Assembly (NCBI GenBank): GCA_002746535.1
Contig: NVWA01000082.1
Coordinates: 1 to 64,000, forward strand
Direction: 5' to 3'
Origin: Planctomycetota bacterium
Lineage (GTDB): Bacteria; Planctomycetota; GCA-2746535
DNA length: 64,000 nt
Made by a program: the position numbers and the translations under genes. The first letter of the stretch is position 1. Every line of letters starts with the position of its first letter. Positions 1-7,942 of this stretch are shown here, in pieces. Below the pieces are notes generated by a model. That model saw only the letters and a list, made by a program, of their open reading frames with translations. It was not told the origin of the DNA and did no database searches.

Positions 1-1
1 T

Positions 2-772
2 TCAGACACACTTTATTCGATTTATATTCATATTGTTTATTTATCCCAAGCTCTTAAAGACGTTGCCAGTGAGTCTAGTCCAAACCTTTCAGTAAAGGCT
101 GGTGATGTAATAGGTCAAATTGGAAATACGTCCTTTGATTATTCTTTACATGATGAGACCGTTACGCTACCGGGATTCATACTCCCAGACCAATATAAAT
201 CAGAGGCATGGAAAATACATACGGTGGATCCTTTTGATTATTTTGAAGACTCAATCAAACAACAATTAATTGCTGTTTGCCCTAGAGTAGTGACACCATT
301 GGGGGGAAAGATTGATTTAGACTTGGATGGTTTTGCTGTTGGTAATTGGTTTGTTGAAAATACAAACGGTTATGCCGGTATTAACTCGCCGGATTATTGG
401 GACACTCATTTGTCATTTGCTTATGATCATTTTGACCCAACGTGGATAAGAATATCAATGGGTAAGTATGATGATAGTACTGGTGTCTTTGGCGTAAAAG
501 ATAATACACCTGACCCAACTACCATAAGTGTAGCGACAGGTTTAGTGAAGTATGAATTGGTGGAGATTGACTGGAAATTAAAATCCACATCTGAATTCTG
601 GAATCGATTAGAGTATGAAGGTGAATTAGTTGGCTTTAATTTTGATACAGTTAAAGGTGTTGTGCTAGTTCAAATGCTTGACACAAGATCATTAAAGTTT
701 GAAGCCTTCCCAGGGAAAACAGCTGATCAAGTAACGGCCTTCACATCTTCAGCGGTTACATATGAAAGATAA
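2..772 (+). CDS. M23-like (LytM) peptidase domain protein, 5'-truncated by the window
   Basis: The frame is open from base 2, so the gene begins before the window; 256 residues are visible, ending at TAA 770-772. The first 55 residues resemble the end of an M23/LytM domain: a YIHI segment, then VKAGDVIGQIGNTS, then a histidine in a SLHDE context. In active M23 enzymes the last motif is HxH; here the first position is Ser, so one catalytic His appears lost while the metal-ligand position is kept. The remaining ~185 residues are an acidic, Tyr/Phe/Trp-rich beta-type tail that I do not recognise. It could be a degenerate peptidoglycan-binding protein. It converges on the next gene with a 46-nt gap. 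The family call is moderate because the front of the domain is missing. Confidence 0.6.
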   Translation, partial: SDTLYSIYIHIVYLSQALKDVASESSPNLSVKAGDVIGQIGNTSFDYSLHDETVTLPGFILPDQYKSEAWKIHTVDPFDYFEDSIKQQLIAVCPRVVTPLGGKIDLDLDGFAVGNWFVENTNGYAGINSPDYWDTHLSFAYDHFDPTWIRISMGKYDDSTGVFGVKDNTPDPTTISVATGLVKYELVEIDWKLKSTSEFWNRLEYEGELVGFNFDTVKGVVLVQMLDTRSLKFEAFPGKTADQVTAFTSSAVTYER

Positions 773-818
773 TTAAACACTATCACAATTTCTCAACCCC
801 TCCTTAAAAAAAATCAGG

Positions 819-1409
819 CTACTCTTTTAACCAAACCCAAAAATCAGGCGACTTTAGCAAATGTGAAAGACATCCATGTCCTGAATTGAATGTGTGGAGA
901 TTTGACATAGGCAAAGCTTCTTTCATGGCCATTGCTTGGTCAATGTTTACCAGTTCATCATGTTGACCGTGTCCAATCAATGTAGGCAATTTTTTTATTC
1001 GTTCAGCTAGTTGCGGAATACCTACGGCATCTAAGGCAACTATTTTATCTACTTCGGCGGCATAGTCATATGCGTATTCATAAACCCCTCGCCCTCCCAT
1101 ACTGGCTCCCATTAGGATAAGTTTTGAGGCTGATACTTCTGATCTCTTTTTCTGAATAAAATCATGAAGTTGTAAGATGGGCCAGCCAGATAATCCTGCA
1201 GGACAAATGGGTGCAAGGATATTCCATTGCGGTAAATATTTCCCGAATGCCTCCCAAATTGGAAATGATTGCATGCGTTTTGTCGTAGTACCTTTTTCAC
1301 CAGCTCCATGTAAATAAATTAAAAGCGGATTGTTTATTTGGATAGCACTTTGTACATAGTCGAAGAATATGGCTATTTCTAATTTATTTGTATAGGTTGA
1401 GCTTAACAT
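819..1409 (-). CDS. alpha/beta hydrolase (carboxylesterase/phospholipase-like)
   Basis: A 196-residue alpha/beta-hydrolase. The oxyanion segment HGAGEKG lies at 34-40, the nucleophile elbow GASMG has Ser103, and the acid and base are Asp151 (HGQHDE) and His178 (GHG). Length and motif order fit small cytoplasmic carboxylesterases of the dienelactone-hydrolase/phospholipase type. No signal peptide is seen. It is the last gene of a leftward operon and overlaps the enolase-superfamily gene upstream by 7 bp, so translation is probably coupled. By context it may cleave an ester or lactone intermediate handled by that operon. Fold is confident; substrate is unknown. Confidence 0.75.
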   Translation of the reverse strand: MLSSTYTNKLEIAIFFDYVQSAIQINNPLLIYLHGAGEKGTTTKRMQSFPIWEAFGKYLPQWNILAPICPAGLSGWPILQLHDFIQKKRSEVSASKLILMGASMGGRGVYEYAYDYAAEVDKIVALDAVGIPQLAERIKKLPTLIGHGQHDELVNIDQAMAMKEALPMSNLHTFNSGHGCLSHLLKSPDFWVWLKE

Positions 1410-2557
1410 GCTAGGTATTCACACTCTTGAAATTGTTTCAATGACGATTCGTTTAATGTCATTCCAAGGCCGATACCTTCAGGAGCAAATACAAAACTTT
1501 TATTGATGCTGGGGTTTTGGTGAAATAATTCGTGGCGCATTGGATTGTAGAATACATTCCATTCCATTAATGCCTTTGGTTCTAATACACTGAGAGCATG
1601 GATAGAGGCTACTTGTGTTAGAGCAGTGCCAACACCATGTAGGCTTAAAGCAACATTATATTTTTGACATAGATCATGAATGTGTTTCAACCCTGTAAAA
1701 CCACCGACACGGCTAATGTTGACGACCAAGTAATCTACTGATTTGCTTTCTAGCATCTGATTAAAACTTGCAGGGGCATGCAGTGCTTCGCCGGATGCTA
1801 TGGGGATTGAAATTTGTTCTCTAAGTTTTGACATTTCAAATTGAATTTCTGGTTTTAGTGGATCTTCTAACCACGTTATATTTAATTTCTCCATGTGATT
1901 TGCTAATGCAATTGAATCTTGCAAGTTATAGGCATTATTAGCGTCCAAAAATAATGAAATATCATTTCCAATCGCTTTTCTAATAGCACTGACATGGTCA
2001 TAATCTTTTTCAATACCCCGTCCAACTTTTAGCTTTAGACCTTTGTGACCTTCGTTAATGAATTGGACAGCATTCTTGACACTGTCAATTATTTCTTCGT
2101 GTAGCATTACAGGGGATACGTAGGTTTTTATAGTCTTTAATTTTGATCCAAGCATCTCGGCGACGGATTGTTTTTTTTGTCTGGCATGTAAATCAGCTAA
2201 TGCTATGTCAATACCTGATAAGGCATCCATGCCATTGCCTTCTACATGCCCTAAGGTCATTAGGTGATTGTGAATATCTTGCCATTGTGTTTGCCATGTA
2301 CCGAGGTAATCATCATAATTTGTGTTTTGACATAAAGGTGCCAAATAATCTTCAATGAAGACGGCACAGCTTTTCGCACAGGGTAAACCCCATGCTTCGC
2401 CAAGACCTACATTGCCTTTTTCATCCATGATTTTAACGATAACAGATTCTTGACCTAATCGGGGAAACTTGGCGAAGTGAGCCGCAGGATGACGAAGTAG
2501 TTGATTTTTGGAATCAAAAATAGATTTAACGGTGATAACTTCAATGGATTTAATCAT
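1403..2557 (-). CDS. mandelate racemase/muconate lactonizing enzyme family (enolase superfamily)
   Basis: A 384-residue enolase-superfamily enzyme with an N-terminal capping domain (about 1-125) and a TIM barrel. The K175-x-K177 pair, metal ligands Asp205 (LDAN), Glu231 (WLED) and Glu257 (SGEAL), and His307 (SLHG) are visible. The family abstracts the alpha-proton of a carboxylate, typically in sugar-acid dehydration, racemisation or cycloisomerisation. The position that usually carries the Asp partner of the His (before RVGG) reads VVNISRVGG, with Asn280, so the His-Asp dyad may be altered. It overlaps the upstream PhyH gene by 4 bp (ATGA) and the hydrolase by 7 bp. Substrate cannot be read from the sequence. 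Confidence 0.85.
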   Translation of the reverse strand: MIKSIEVITVKSIFDSKNQLLRHPAAHFAKFPRLGQESVIVKIMDEKGNVGLGEAWGLPCAKSCAVFIEDYLAPLCQNTNYDDYLGTWQTQWQDIHNHLMTLGHVEGNGMDALSGIDIALADLHARQKKQSVAEMLGSKLKTIKTYVSPVMLHEEIIDSVKNAVQFINEGHKGLKLKVGRGIEKDYDHVSAIRKAIGNDISLFLDANNAYNLQDSIALANHMEKLNITWLEDPLKPEIQFEMSKLREQISIPIASGEALHAPASFNQMLESKSVDYLVVNISRVGGFTGLKHIHDLCQKYNVALSLHGVGTALTQVASIHALSVLEPKALMEWNVFYNPMRHELFHQNPSINKSFVFAPEGIGLGMTLNESSLKQFQECEYLAC

Positions 2558-3339
2558 CTGTCAGTTGCCATTTCACATAAGGTAGTTTCATCTTCAATGG
2601 AGTGGGTCGGTTGCGGGTAGGTGTCTCGATCGCCTTTTGGTTCTCTTAATAAATACTTTCTCCAACTTCCTTCTTCTTGTTTTTTAAATAGGTCGTAATA
2701 TAGATTATTTTCTCCTTGGGTATTAGAACTTGATCCTGTCGAGAAACTGGTGAATAGGCAGCGACGTGTATAATTAAGTGAATTATAACTACCATGATTC
2801 ATATCATGAGTGAAGATTAAAGCAGATCCTTTTTTCAAGGGTAGTTCTTTTCGAAGTGATGACAACAGCTTGGTATCTTCTGGTAATGGATAATTAGCTT
2901 TATGGCTACCCGGTATTACCTCTAATGCTGCTCCGCCTATGGGGATATCACACAAGGCATAACATACGGTAACCAAGTTTGCATAAATATTATTTTGCCA
3001 ATAGTAAGCATCAACGGGATCGTATGGTGTGTGATTGGAGTGAAATCCAATCGAACTACCTTTACTTTTAAAATCCAACCAGGTTGATTTTAAACGAGGG
3101 AATTGAATAAGATTTGTGATTCGCGCAAGTACCTTTGGGCTCATGGTGATATTTAGAAAACGTTCATCGTTGGCCACTATCCCTTCTATTTTTGCTTGAC
3201 TTTCATTTATAGGAACCTCAGCACGTTGTTGCCATTGATCGACGACAGGTTCAATTTCATCTAAAATAGTTGAATCAATAGCATCTTCTATGACGAGGTA
3301 TCCATTTAAATCAAATTGATATAATTCACTCGAATGCAT
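2554..3339 (-). CDS. phytanoyl-CoA dioxygenase (PhyH) family protein
   Basis: A 261-residue Fe(II)/2-oxoglutarate oxygenase of the PhyH type. It has an N-terminal helix with NGYLVIEDAI, a candidate iron-binding stretch FHSNHTPYDP, the conserved VIPGSHK segment, and a C-terminal His followed by YTRRCLF, whose Arg would bind 2-oxoglutarate. The start at 3339 was chosen because AAGGAGAA lies just upstream with spacing of about 3-5 nt; an ATG 18 nt further upstream (3357) would place that site inside the gene and overlap the regulator gene. It sits between the IclR gene and the enolase-superfamily gene, overlapping the latter by 4 bp. Likely hydroxylates a carboxylate-containing substrate; identity unknown. 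Confidence 0.82.
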   Translation of the reverse strand: MHSSELYQFDLNGYLVIEDAIDSTILDEIEPVVDQWQQRAEVPINESQAKIEGIVANDERFLNITMSPKVLARITNLIQFPRLKSTWLDFKSKGSSIGFHSNHTPYDPVDAYYWQNNIYANLVTVCYALCDIPIGGAALEVIPGSHKANYPLPEDTKLLSSLRKELPLKKGSALIFTHDMNHGSYNSLNYTRRCLFTSFSTGSSSNTQGENNLYYDLFKKQEEGSWRKYLLREPKGDRDTYPQPTHSIEDETTLCEMATDR

Positions 3340-3349
3340 GGGTTCTCCT

Positions 3350-4120
3350 TTATGCATTGATAGGTTTAAATTCTAGAGACGTATTTTTCTCAGCGACTTT
3401 TATTGATTCAACTAATTCGGCAATGTCATTGATAAGATCCTTGGCGGTATGGCGGGCTTGTTTTGCTGATAAATGTTTTTTAGATACTGCGAAGGCCGCT
3501 GGAGAATCTTTAAGAGCAACCCCTACGGATCGAGTACTATCTGAATAAGTGCGCGTTGCAAAACCATGATTGTGTACATGTGATAGTACCGTTTCGAAAG
3601 AGCATCCATCGCCTTGCTCTTGCCATTGCTTTTCACAATCGTATTTTTTAATTTCTAATTTTGTTGTTTGGGCTAATGAGGCAAGTCCGGCAGAAGATCT
3701 TACGGCGGCATCTGAAGGTCGGCCACCAATCGATTCTAAGAAGGGGCGATTTGGATTTGCATGGAGAATAAAATTGATTCTGTCTTGCCATCGAATTCCT
3801 AGGGATACACAAAAGCCATCCTTCCACCATCGCTGTGCAAGAGGTAAGGCGCATCTTAGAATAGGTGAAGAATGTAAACTCATGCCTGCCATTGTAAAAA
3901 GTGCCGGACCTGGTTCATATTTATCTTCTTCGTTTTGTTGTACCATTCCTAGATGTCGCCAGGTGCCCAATAACCGATTGGCTCGGGTACGATTTAAGTC
4001 ACAACGACGTCCAATTTCACGACATCCAATGGGTTCGCCGGCAGCTAATACGGCTTGTAGGGATGCAAACCCATCAATTAAGCCACTGACGGGCTGGGCC
4101 GGTAGTGTTCTCTTTACCAT
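3350..4120 (-). CDS. IclR-family transcriptional regulator
   Basis: A 256-residue regulator with an N-terminal winged helix-turn-helix (about 10-70: the GCREIGRRCDLNRTRANRLL stretch is the recognition region) and a C-terminal effector domain containing RSSAGLASLAQ and RSVGVAL, typical of IclR proteins. It is the first gene of the leftward operon with the PhyH oxygenase, enolase-superfamily enzyme and hydrolase, so it probably senses their substrate. The promoter upstream has its -10 box inside a perfect palindrome, which suggests autoregulation. IclR proteins can repress or activate; the operator position favours repression. Confidence 0.8.
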   Translation of the reverse strand: MVKRTLPAQPVSGLIDGFASLQAVLAAGEPIGCREIGRRCDLNRTRANRLLGTWRHLGMVQQNEEDKYEPGPALFTMAGMSLHSSPILRCALPLAQRWWKDGFCVSLGIRWQDRINFILHANPNRPFLESIGGRPSDAAVRSSAGLASLAQTTKLEIKKYDCEKQWQEQGDGCSFETVLSHVHNHGFATRTYSDSTRSVGVALKDSPAAFAVSKKHLSAKQARHTAKDLINDIAELVESIKVAEKNTSLEFKPINA

Positions 4121-4156
4121 AATTATGACAATCCAAAAACAGTCTACTTGATTAAT

Positions 4157-4177
4157 ACGTCACTATTATAGTGACGT
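4157..4177. promoter_or_regulatory. 21-bp perfect palindrome, probable operator of the IclR operon
   Basis: ACGTCACTA, three bases, then its exact reverse complement TAGTGACGT. It lies 37-57 bp upstream of the IclR start and overlaps the -10 box of a leftward consensus promoter. The position suits a repressor site, and the adjacent IclR protein is the natural candidate. The symmetry is seen directly; the protein partner is inferred. Confidence 0.7.
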
Positions 4178-4192
4178 TAGTTTTAATGTCAA
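4165..4192 (-). promoter_or_regulatory. sigma70-type promoter of the IclR-PhyH-enolase-hydrolase operon
   Basis: On the minus strand TTGACA (4192-4187) and TATAAT (4170-4165) are separated by 16 bp; both hexamers match consensus exactly. The -10 box is at the centre of the 21-bp palindrome. The start codon at 4120 is 44 nt downstream of the -10 box. Confidence 0.75.
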
Positions 4193-4421
4193 GACATGCA
4201 GAAACAATGGTTGATAGGTAATAATCTAATTAAATCATTGGGCAGAAGGGATCATTGATTGCATATCTCCTTCACTTTGTAAGTTTCTTCTATTTGAATA
4301 AATACTTACTTTAATTAATCAATCAATAAACTATATTTTTTTAATATATTTCAAAAGTAGAAGATAATTACAATAATATTGAAATAATGTGAGGCGAAGA
4401 ACTTTATGTGGTGGGATTATT

Positions 4422-4790
4422 ATGGATATATTAATAATTGATGATGATGAAAAAATCACAAATGTATTAAGTTCCTATTTAAATAACTCTCATAATGTGA
4501 CAGTATTCAATAATCCTATTGAGGCATTGGAATATTATAAAATTAATATTGATTTTGATGTGGTTATCACAGATTTTTTAATGCCTCATTTACGTGGTGA
4601 TGAATTGATAGATAAAATTTTAGACATTAATTTGCACCAAGAGTTTATTGTGATGTCAGGTTTTTTTCAATCTGAATTTATTGAGCATTTAAAAAGCTTA
4701 AATTATAACGTTATAATGATTAGTAAGCCTTTTGAGTTTAAAAAACTCGATAAGATTTTAGATCATTTTGAATTTAGTATAAATATCTAA
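4422..4790 (+). CDS. stand-alone response regulator receiver protein
   Basis: A 122-residue CheY-like receiver: acidic pocket DDD at 7-9, phospho-acceptor Asp51 (VVITDF), Ser79 at the switch Thr/Ser position, Lys102 in SKPF. No output domain follows. The ATG at 4422 is preferred over an in-frame GTG at 4389 because the receiver fold begins at once and the paralogue at 11259 aligns from this Met. That paralogue (about 70% of the way through both proteins without a gap) shares NNPIEA and FDVVITDF. The gene converges on the next receiver gene with a 17-nt gap. Its kinase and target are not in the window. Confidence 0.88.
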   Translation: MDILIIDDDEKITNVLSSYLNNSHNVTVFNNPIEALEYYKINIDFDVVITDFLMPHLRGDELIDKILDINLHQEFIVMSGFFQSEFIEHLKSLNYNVIMISKPFEFKKLDKILDHFEFSINI

Positions 4791-4807
4791 ATAGAAGTAA
4801 TGCGTAT

Positions 4808-5185
4808 TTATGAATCCGATAACAGAATATTAATTTCTTCTAACATTTCTTCACGTGTGAAAGGCTTTTTTAAGAACGATTTAAACCTCTTAATTGACAT
4901 CTTATAGACCTCGTTGGAAACACGCGGGGTTTTGCTTCCGCCTGTCATGCCTATAATTTTTATTTGTGGGTATTCTCTTCTAAGTTTAAATTCAAGTTCA
5001 AGTCCATTCATACCTTTCATGAAAATATCGGTAATCACAAGATCAATGTGTTCTTTCTCAATTACTTGCAATGCTTCTAAGCCATTTTCTGCTTCAATAA
5101 CGGTGAAACCTTCTAAAGTTAACATTTCAACTAGATATTCGCGTATGTCCAAATCATCATCTGTGATTAAAATTGTTTTGTTCAT
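4808..5185 (-). CDS. stand-alone response regulator receiver protein
   Basis: A 125-residue single receiver domain. Acidic pocket DDD at 9-11, phospho-acceptor Asp53 (ITDIF), the switch Thr in GMTGG, and the Lys of LKKPF are all present, so phosphorylation should be possible. AGGAAA lies about 8 nt upstream of the ATG. Its IGMTGG-KPF arrangement is shared with the receivers at 5255 and 9779, so the three form a local subfamily that differs from the two plus-strand receivers. No output domain; it may act as a phosphate sink or relay. Confidence 0.88.
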   Translation of the reverse strand: MNKTILITDDDLDIREYLVEMLTLEGFTVIEAENGLEALQVIEKEHIDLVITDIFMKGMNGLELEFKLRREYPQIKIIGMTGGSKTPRVSNEVYKMSIKRFKSFLKKPFTREEMLEEINILLSDS

Positions 5186-5254
5186 CTTCTGTTTCCTAAA
5201 CTTCAGTAATTGATACTAAGATTTTTTTTCCTTTTTTTAGTTCTACATAATTAA

Positions 5255-6064
5255 TTAAATGGGTGGCTCTATTGTGTTTAGAAAAGTGCTTAAATAAGTA
5301 ATGCCTTGATGTAACTTCCCTTTTAAAATATATCCTGCAATATTGAGATTGTATGCTTTGAATTTATCTTGTTCATCATCTGATGTTGTCATGACAAAGA
5401 CAATAGTCTTCTTGAGATTGGGATCTTTTCTCAGTAATGTTAGAAATTCTAAACCATTCATTTTTGGCAAATCTAAGTCTAATAAAATGATCAAGGGATT
5501 CTCGCTGTAATACCCCATGTCGACAGCATTTAGATAATCAAATGCTTCTAAACCATTTTCTACATAAATAGTTGGATTAAATATATTTTCTTTTTTAAAA
5601 GATCTTTTGATTGCTTCTCTATCAACTTGATCATCTTCAATGATTAAAAAATGAAATTCTTTTTTATTGGTTACTTTTTTATTTTCTAATTCGCTTATAT
5701 TTAAAACTTGTTCTACTCCAATTATGAGTTCCTCTTCACTAAATGGTTTGGAAAGAAATGATGTAAAGCAAGATTTTGATAAATCTGTAGTGCTACTTTT
5801 TGAAACTGTTTTGCCACCACCTGTCATGCCAATCGTTTTTAAATTAGGATACATTTTTCGGACTTTAAAAGAGAGTTCAATTCCATCCATTTCTGGCATT
5901 AATATATCAGTTATTAATAAACTAAAATGTTGTTTGTGTAGCTCAACTAGAGCTTCTTTGCCATTGGCCGACTTTACAGTCGTGTAATCGTAACTTGTGA
6001 GTATATCACTGACAATATTTCGCACAGATTTGTTATCATCTGTTACTAGTATATTTTCATTCAA
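5255..6064 (-). CDS. tandem receiver protein (REC-REC)
   Basis: A 269-residue protein made of two receiver domains. REC1 (about 3-122) has Asp53 in ITDILMPEMDG, Thr81 in GMTGG and Lys107 in SKPF. REC2 (about 137-265) is of the Rcp1 type: EDD at 143-145, phospho-acceptor Asp196 in LLDLD, TTS at 226-228, Lys248 in ILKGK. All key residues are present in both. There is no DNA-binding or enzymatic output domain. The two halves come from different receiver subfamilies, which suggests fusion of two proteins rather than internal duplication. It lies 69 nt upstream of the receiver gene at 4808 on the same strand and may be co-transcribed with it. Confidence 0.88.
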   Translation of the reverse strand: MNENILVTDDNKSVRNIVSDILTSYDYTTVKSANGKEALVELHKQHFSLLITDILMPEMDGIELSFKVRKMYPNLKTIGMTGGGKTVSKSSTTDLSKSCFTSFLSKPFSEEELIIGVEQVLNISELENKKVTNKKEFHFLIIEDDQVDREAIKRSFKKENIFNPTIYVENGLEAFDYLNAVDMGYYSENPLIILLDLDLPKMNGLEFLTLLRKDPNLKKTIVFVMTTSDDEQDKFKAYNLNIAGYILKGKLHQGITYLSTFLNTIEPPI

Positions 6065-6331
6065 CTGAAAAATCCTTGGTTGCCCAAATCACTATTAAAT
6101 TTGTTAAGTGCTTGATTAGCATAGTATAAAGAAAATGAATTATATCGTAACCTTCCTATATGTCAAAATAGAAATAGGATGGTATGTTAGCAAATAATTG
6201 AAAGTACTATTGTCTTTTAATGCGACGGCTTTAGAGCTTAAAAAAAGAATTGTTCTTTCAATTTTAAGTAATAAATATTTTGTTATTAATTTGATTGTCT
6301 TAAGATAAATAGGTGTATGTCGTGAATAATT

Positions 6332-7039
6332 TTAGGCTCTACTGTGAAAGCTGCGGCCATCAACTAAGAGTCTTGTGGTTCTGGATTGGTATAAGCCGTC
6401 ATAAAGTAAATTAAACATGTAGGCGCCTAATCTAAGACCTTGTTCAATATAATATCGATCGGATTTTTTTTCCCAAGATTTTTTTAGAACATTAAAGAAA
6501 TCTTCAGAGTGTTTGACATCGAGGTCTTCATGTGCAGCATAGTGAATTAATTGATCTTTTTGAATCCAATCATTTTCAATAATTCCTTTACCAATCCAGC
6601 CGCTTATTTGTGAGAACATGTGTTCAATCATTCCCATCATGCCTACGCCAATTAAATATTCATCCAAAACACATGCACCAATTAAAGTGGTGTTGAAGTG
6701 CCTTACACATGGCCATAAGGCTCGACTGTCTATATCTTGTGTGCTAATACTTCCTAGTCTATCTAGCAATATAAGAAAGGTATTGCCATGCATGCTATCT
6801 ATATTACCTTCTCCATGTTCTTCCCAAACATTTCTAATTACCTCTAGTCTTAATTCTGCGGTTGGAATCTTTGCGGCGAGGGCGGCCATAGGTCTGGAGA
6901 AAAAAATGACTGCAAAATAAAATTGAATTTGGGTTTCGATAAAGTCATCTTTTTTGAACTCTTTATTTAGCAATTTAGTAAAGTATGGATTATCTTGATG
7001 ATTTATTTCCTGAAGGATTTGTTCAATTGTTTTAATCAT
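6332..7039 (-). CDS. heme-oxygenase-like diiron oxidase (TenA/PqqC/CADD-like)
   Basis: A 235-residue all-helical protein of the TENA/PqqC superfamily. The six metal ligands known in diiron members such as Chlamydia CADD can be placed with near-identical spacing: Glu77-x6-His84, Glu139 in MIEHMF, and His170-x3-Asp174-x2-His177. A Tyr at 19 is in the region of the modified Tyr of CADD. These enzymes carry out oxidative cleavage, desaturation or N-oxygenation of small substrates; CADD makes 4-aminobenzoate. It is the last gene of a compact three-gene operon, 9 nt after the GNAT-like gene. Diiron chemistry is well supported; the substrate is unknown. A folate role like that of CADD is an alternative. 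Confidence 0.78.
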   Translation of the reverse strand: MIKTIEQILQEINHQDNPYFTKLLNKEFKKDDFIETQIQFYFAVIFFSRPMAALAAKIPTAELRLEVIRNVWEEHGEGNIDSMHGNTFLILLDRLGSISTQDIDSRALWPCVRHFNTTLIGACVLDEYLIGVGMMGMIEHMFSQISGWIGKGIIENDWIQKDQLIHYAAHEDLDVKHSEDFFNVLKKSWEKKSDRYYIEQGLRLGAYMFNLLYDGLYQSRTTRLLVDGRSFHSRA

Positions 7040-7048
7040 TAGTTTTCC

Positions 7049-7942
7049 TTAAATTTGGTAGGTTCCCACAAAAAACATATTGTCATCTGCTGTAAGATTG
7101 ATGCCGTAATCAGCACCATATAATTTTGCAGTGCCCGATGGCTGAATTTCATGTTGTTCTAAATATGTTGTACAATTATTGCGCTTTGTATCAATAGCGA
7201 TGCAAATTTCTCTAGGATCATTTTCCATTTCCTTGATCAATTGAACCAAACTCAGCCACCAGTCAGTTAGATTTATATTATTGGGGCTAAAATGAATGAA
7301 TTCGATGTTTTCTCCATTGCTTAGAAGAGTCAGATCTTTATTGCCTTTGGTGGTGATTTTAATATCTTGTGTATTTTCAGGGCTTAGGTAGGTGTGCTTA
7401 AGATGCATTGGATCGACTTCAATCTTATTCGTTAAAATTTTGCTTCTTTTAGTTTGATCAAGAAAATAAATATTAAAAAATGAGACTTCTTTGAATTGTT
7501 GTAAATAGGATGCTTTTAATCTATTGGTGAAGTCTCCAAATTGTGATTGCATACTTATAAAATAAACAAACTCAATTTTAGATAAATTAAAATGTTTGTC
7601 AGCATTTTCAAAACAAAATTTAAAAAGTCTTAAGCTGGCTCGGAAGGATTTAGCTCTTGGATCAATTTTTAGGTCAGCCAAATATACGCCAGATTTTTTT
7701 TGTCCATCGTGAAATATATCTTTTTCAATTGCCACTAGAATACCCATCAAGATCTTAGATTCAAAGTATAAAAAATAAGTTGGCATACCTATCATACTAA
7801 AGAAATTTCTATAATCGGAACCATGATCAATCCGAAAGAAATCATCACCGAGTGGGTATTTGAATTTTATTTCTAAGGCTGTCAGTTCTTCTTGGTACTT
7901 CGTGATCTCTTCATTATTTAAGGCCTTCAGCTCAATTTCCAA
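7049..7942 (-). CDS. GNAT-like acyltransferase domain protein
   Basis: A 297-residue protein. Residues about 45-130 look like a GNAT core: ILMGILVAIEKD as a central strand, then YLADLKIDPRAKSFRASLRL, which matches the pattern of strand beta4 plus the acyl-CoA pyrophosphate-binding turn. The C-terminal half (about 190-297) is beta-rich, perhaps a second, degenerate GNAT lobe. No signal peptide. It overlaps the DUF3419 gene by 11 bp and is followed after 9 nt by the diiron oxidase gene, so it is part of their pathway. It may acylate the product of the aminocarboxypropyl transferase-like enzyme; that is inference. Confidence 0.5.
   Translation of the reverse strand: MEIELKALNNEEITKYQEELTALEIKFKYPLGDDFFRIDHGSDYRNFFSMIGMPTYFLYFESKILMGILVAIEKDIFHDGQKKSGVYLADLKIDPRAKSFRASLRLFKFCFENADKHFNLSKIEFVYFISMQSQFGDFTNRLKASYLQQFKEVSFFNIYFLDQTKRSKILTNKIEVDPMHLKHTYLSPENTQDIKITTKGNKDLTLLSNGENIEFIHFSPNNINLTDWWLSLVQLIKEMENDPREICIAIDTKRNNCTTYLEQHEIQPSGTAKLYGADYGINLTADDNMFFVGTYQI

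Noticed and set aside
3570-4151. 193-residue open frame antisense to the IclR gene
   Set aside because: It mirrors the coding frame of a well-supported IclR protein, starts with no ribosome site and matches no family.
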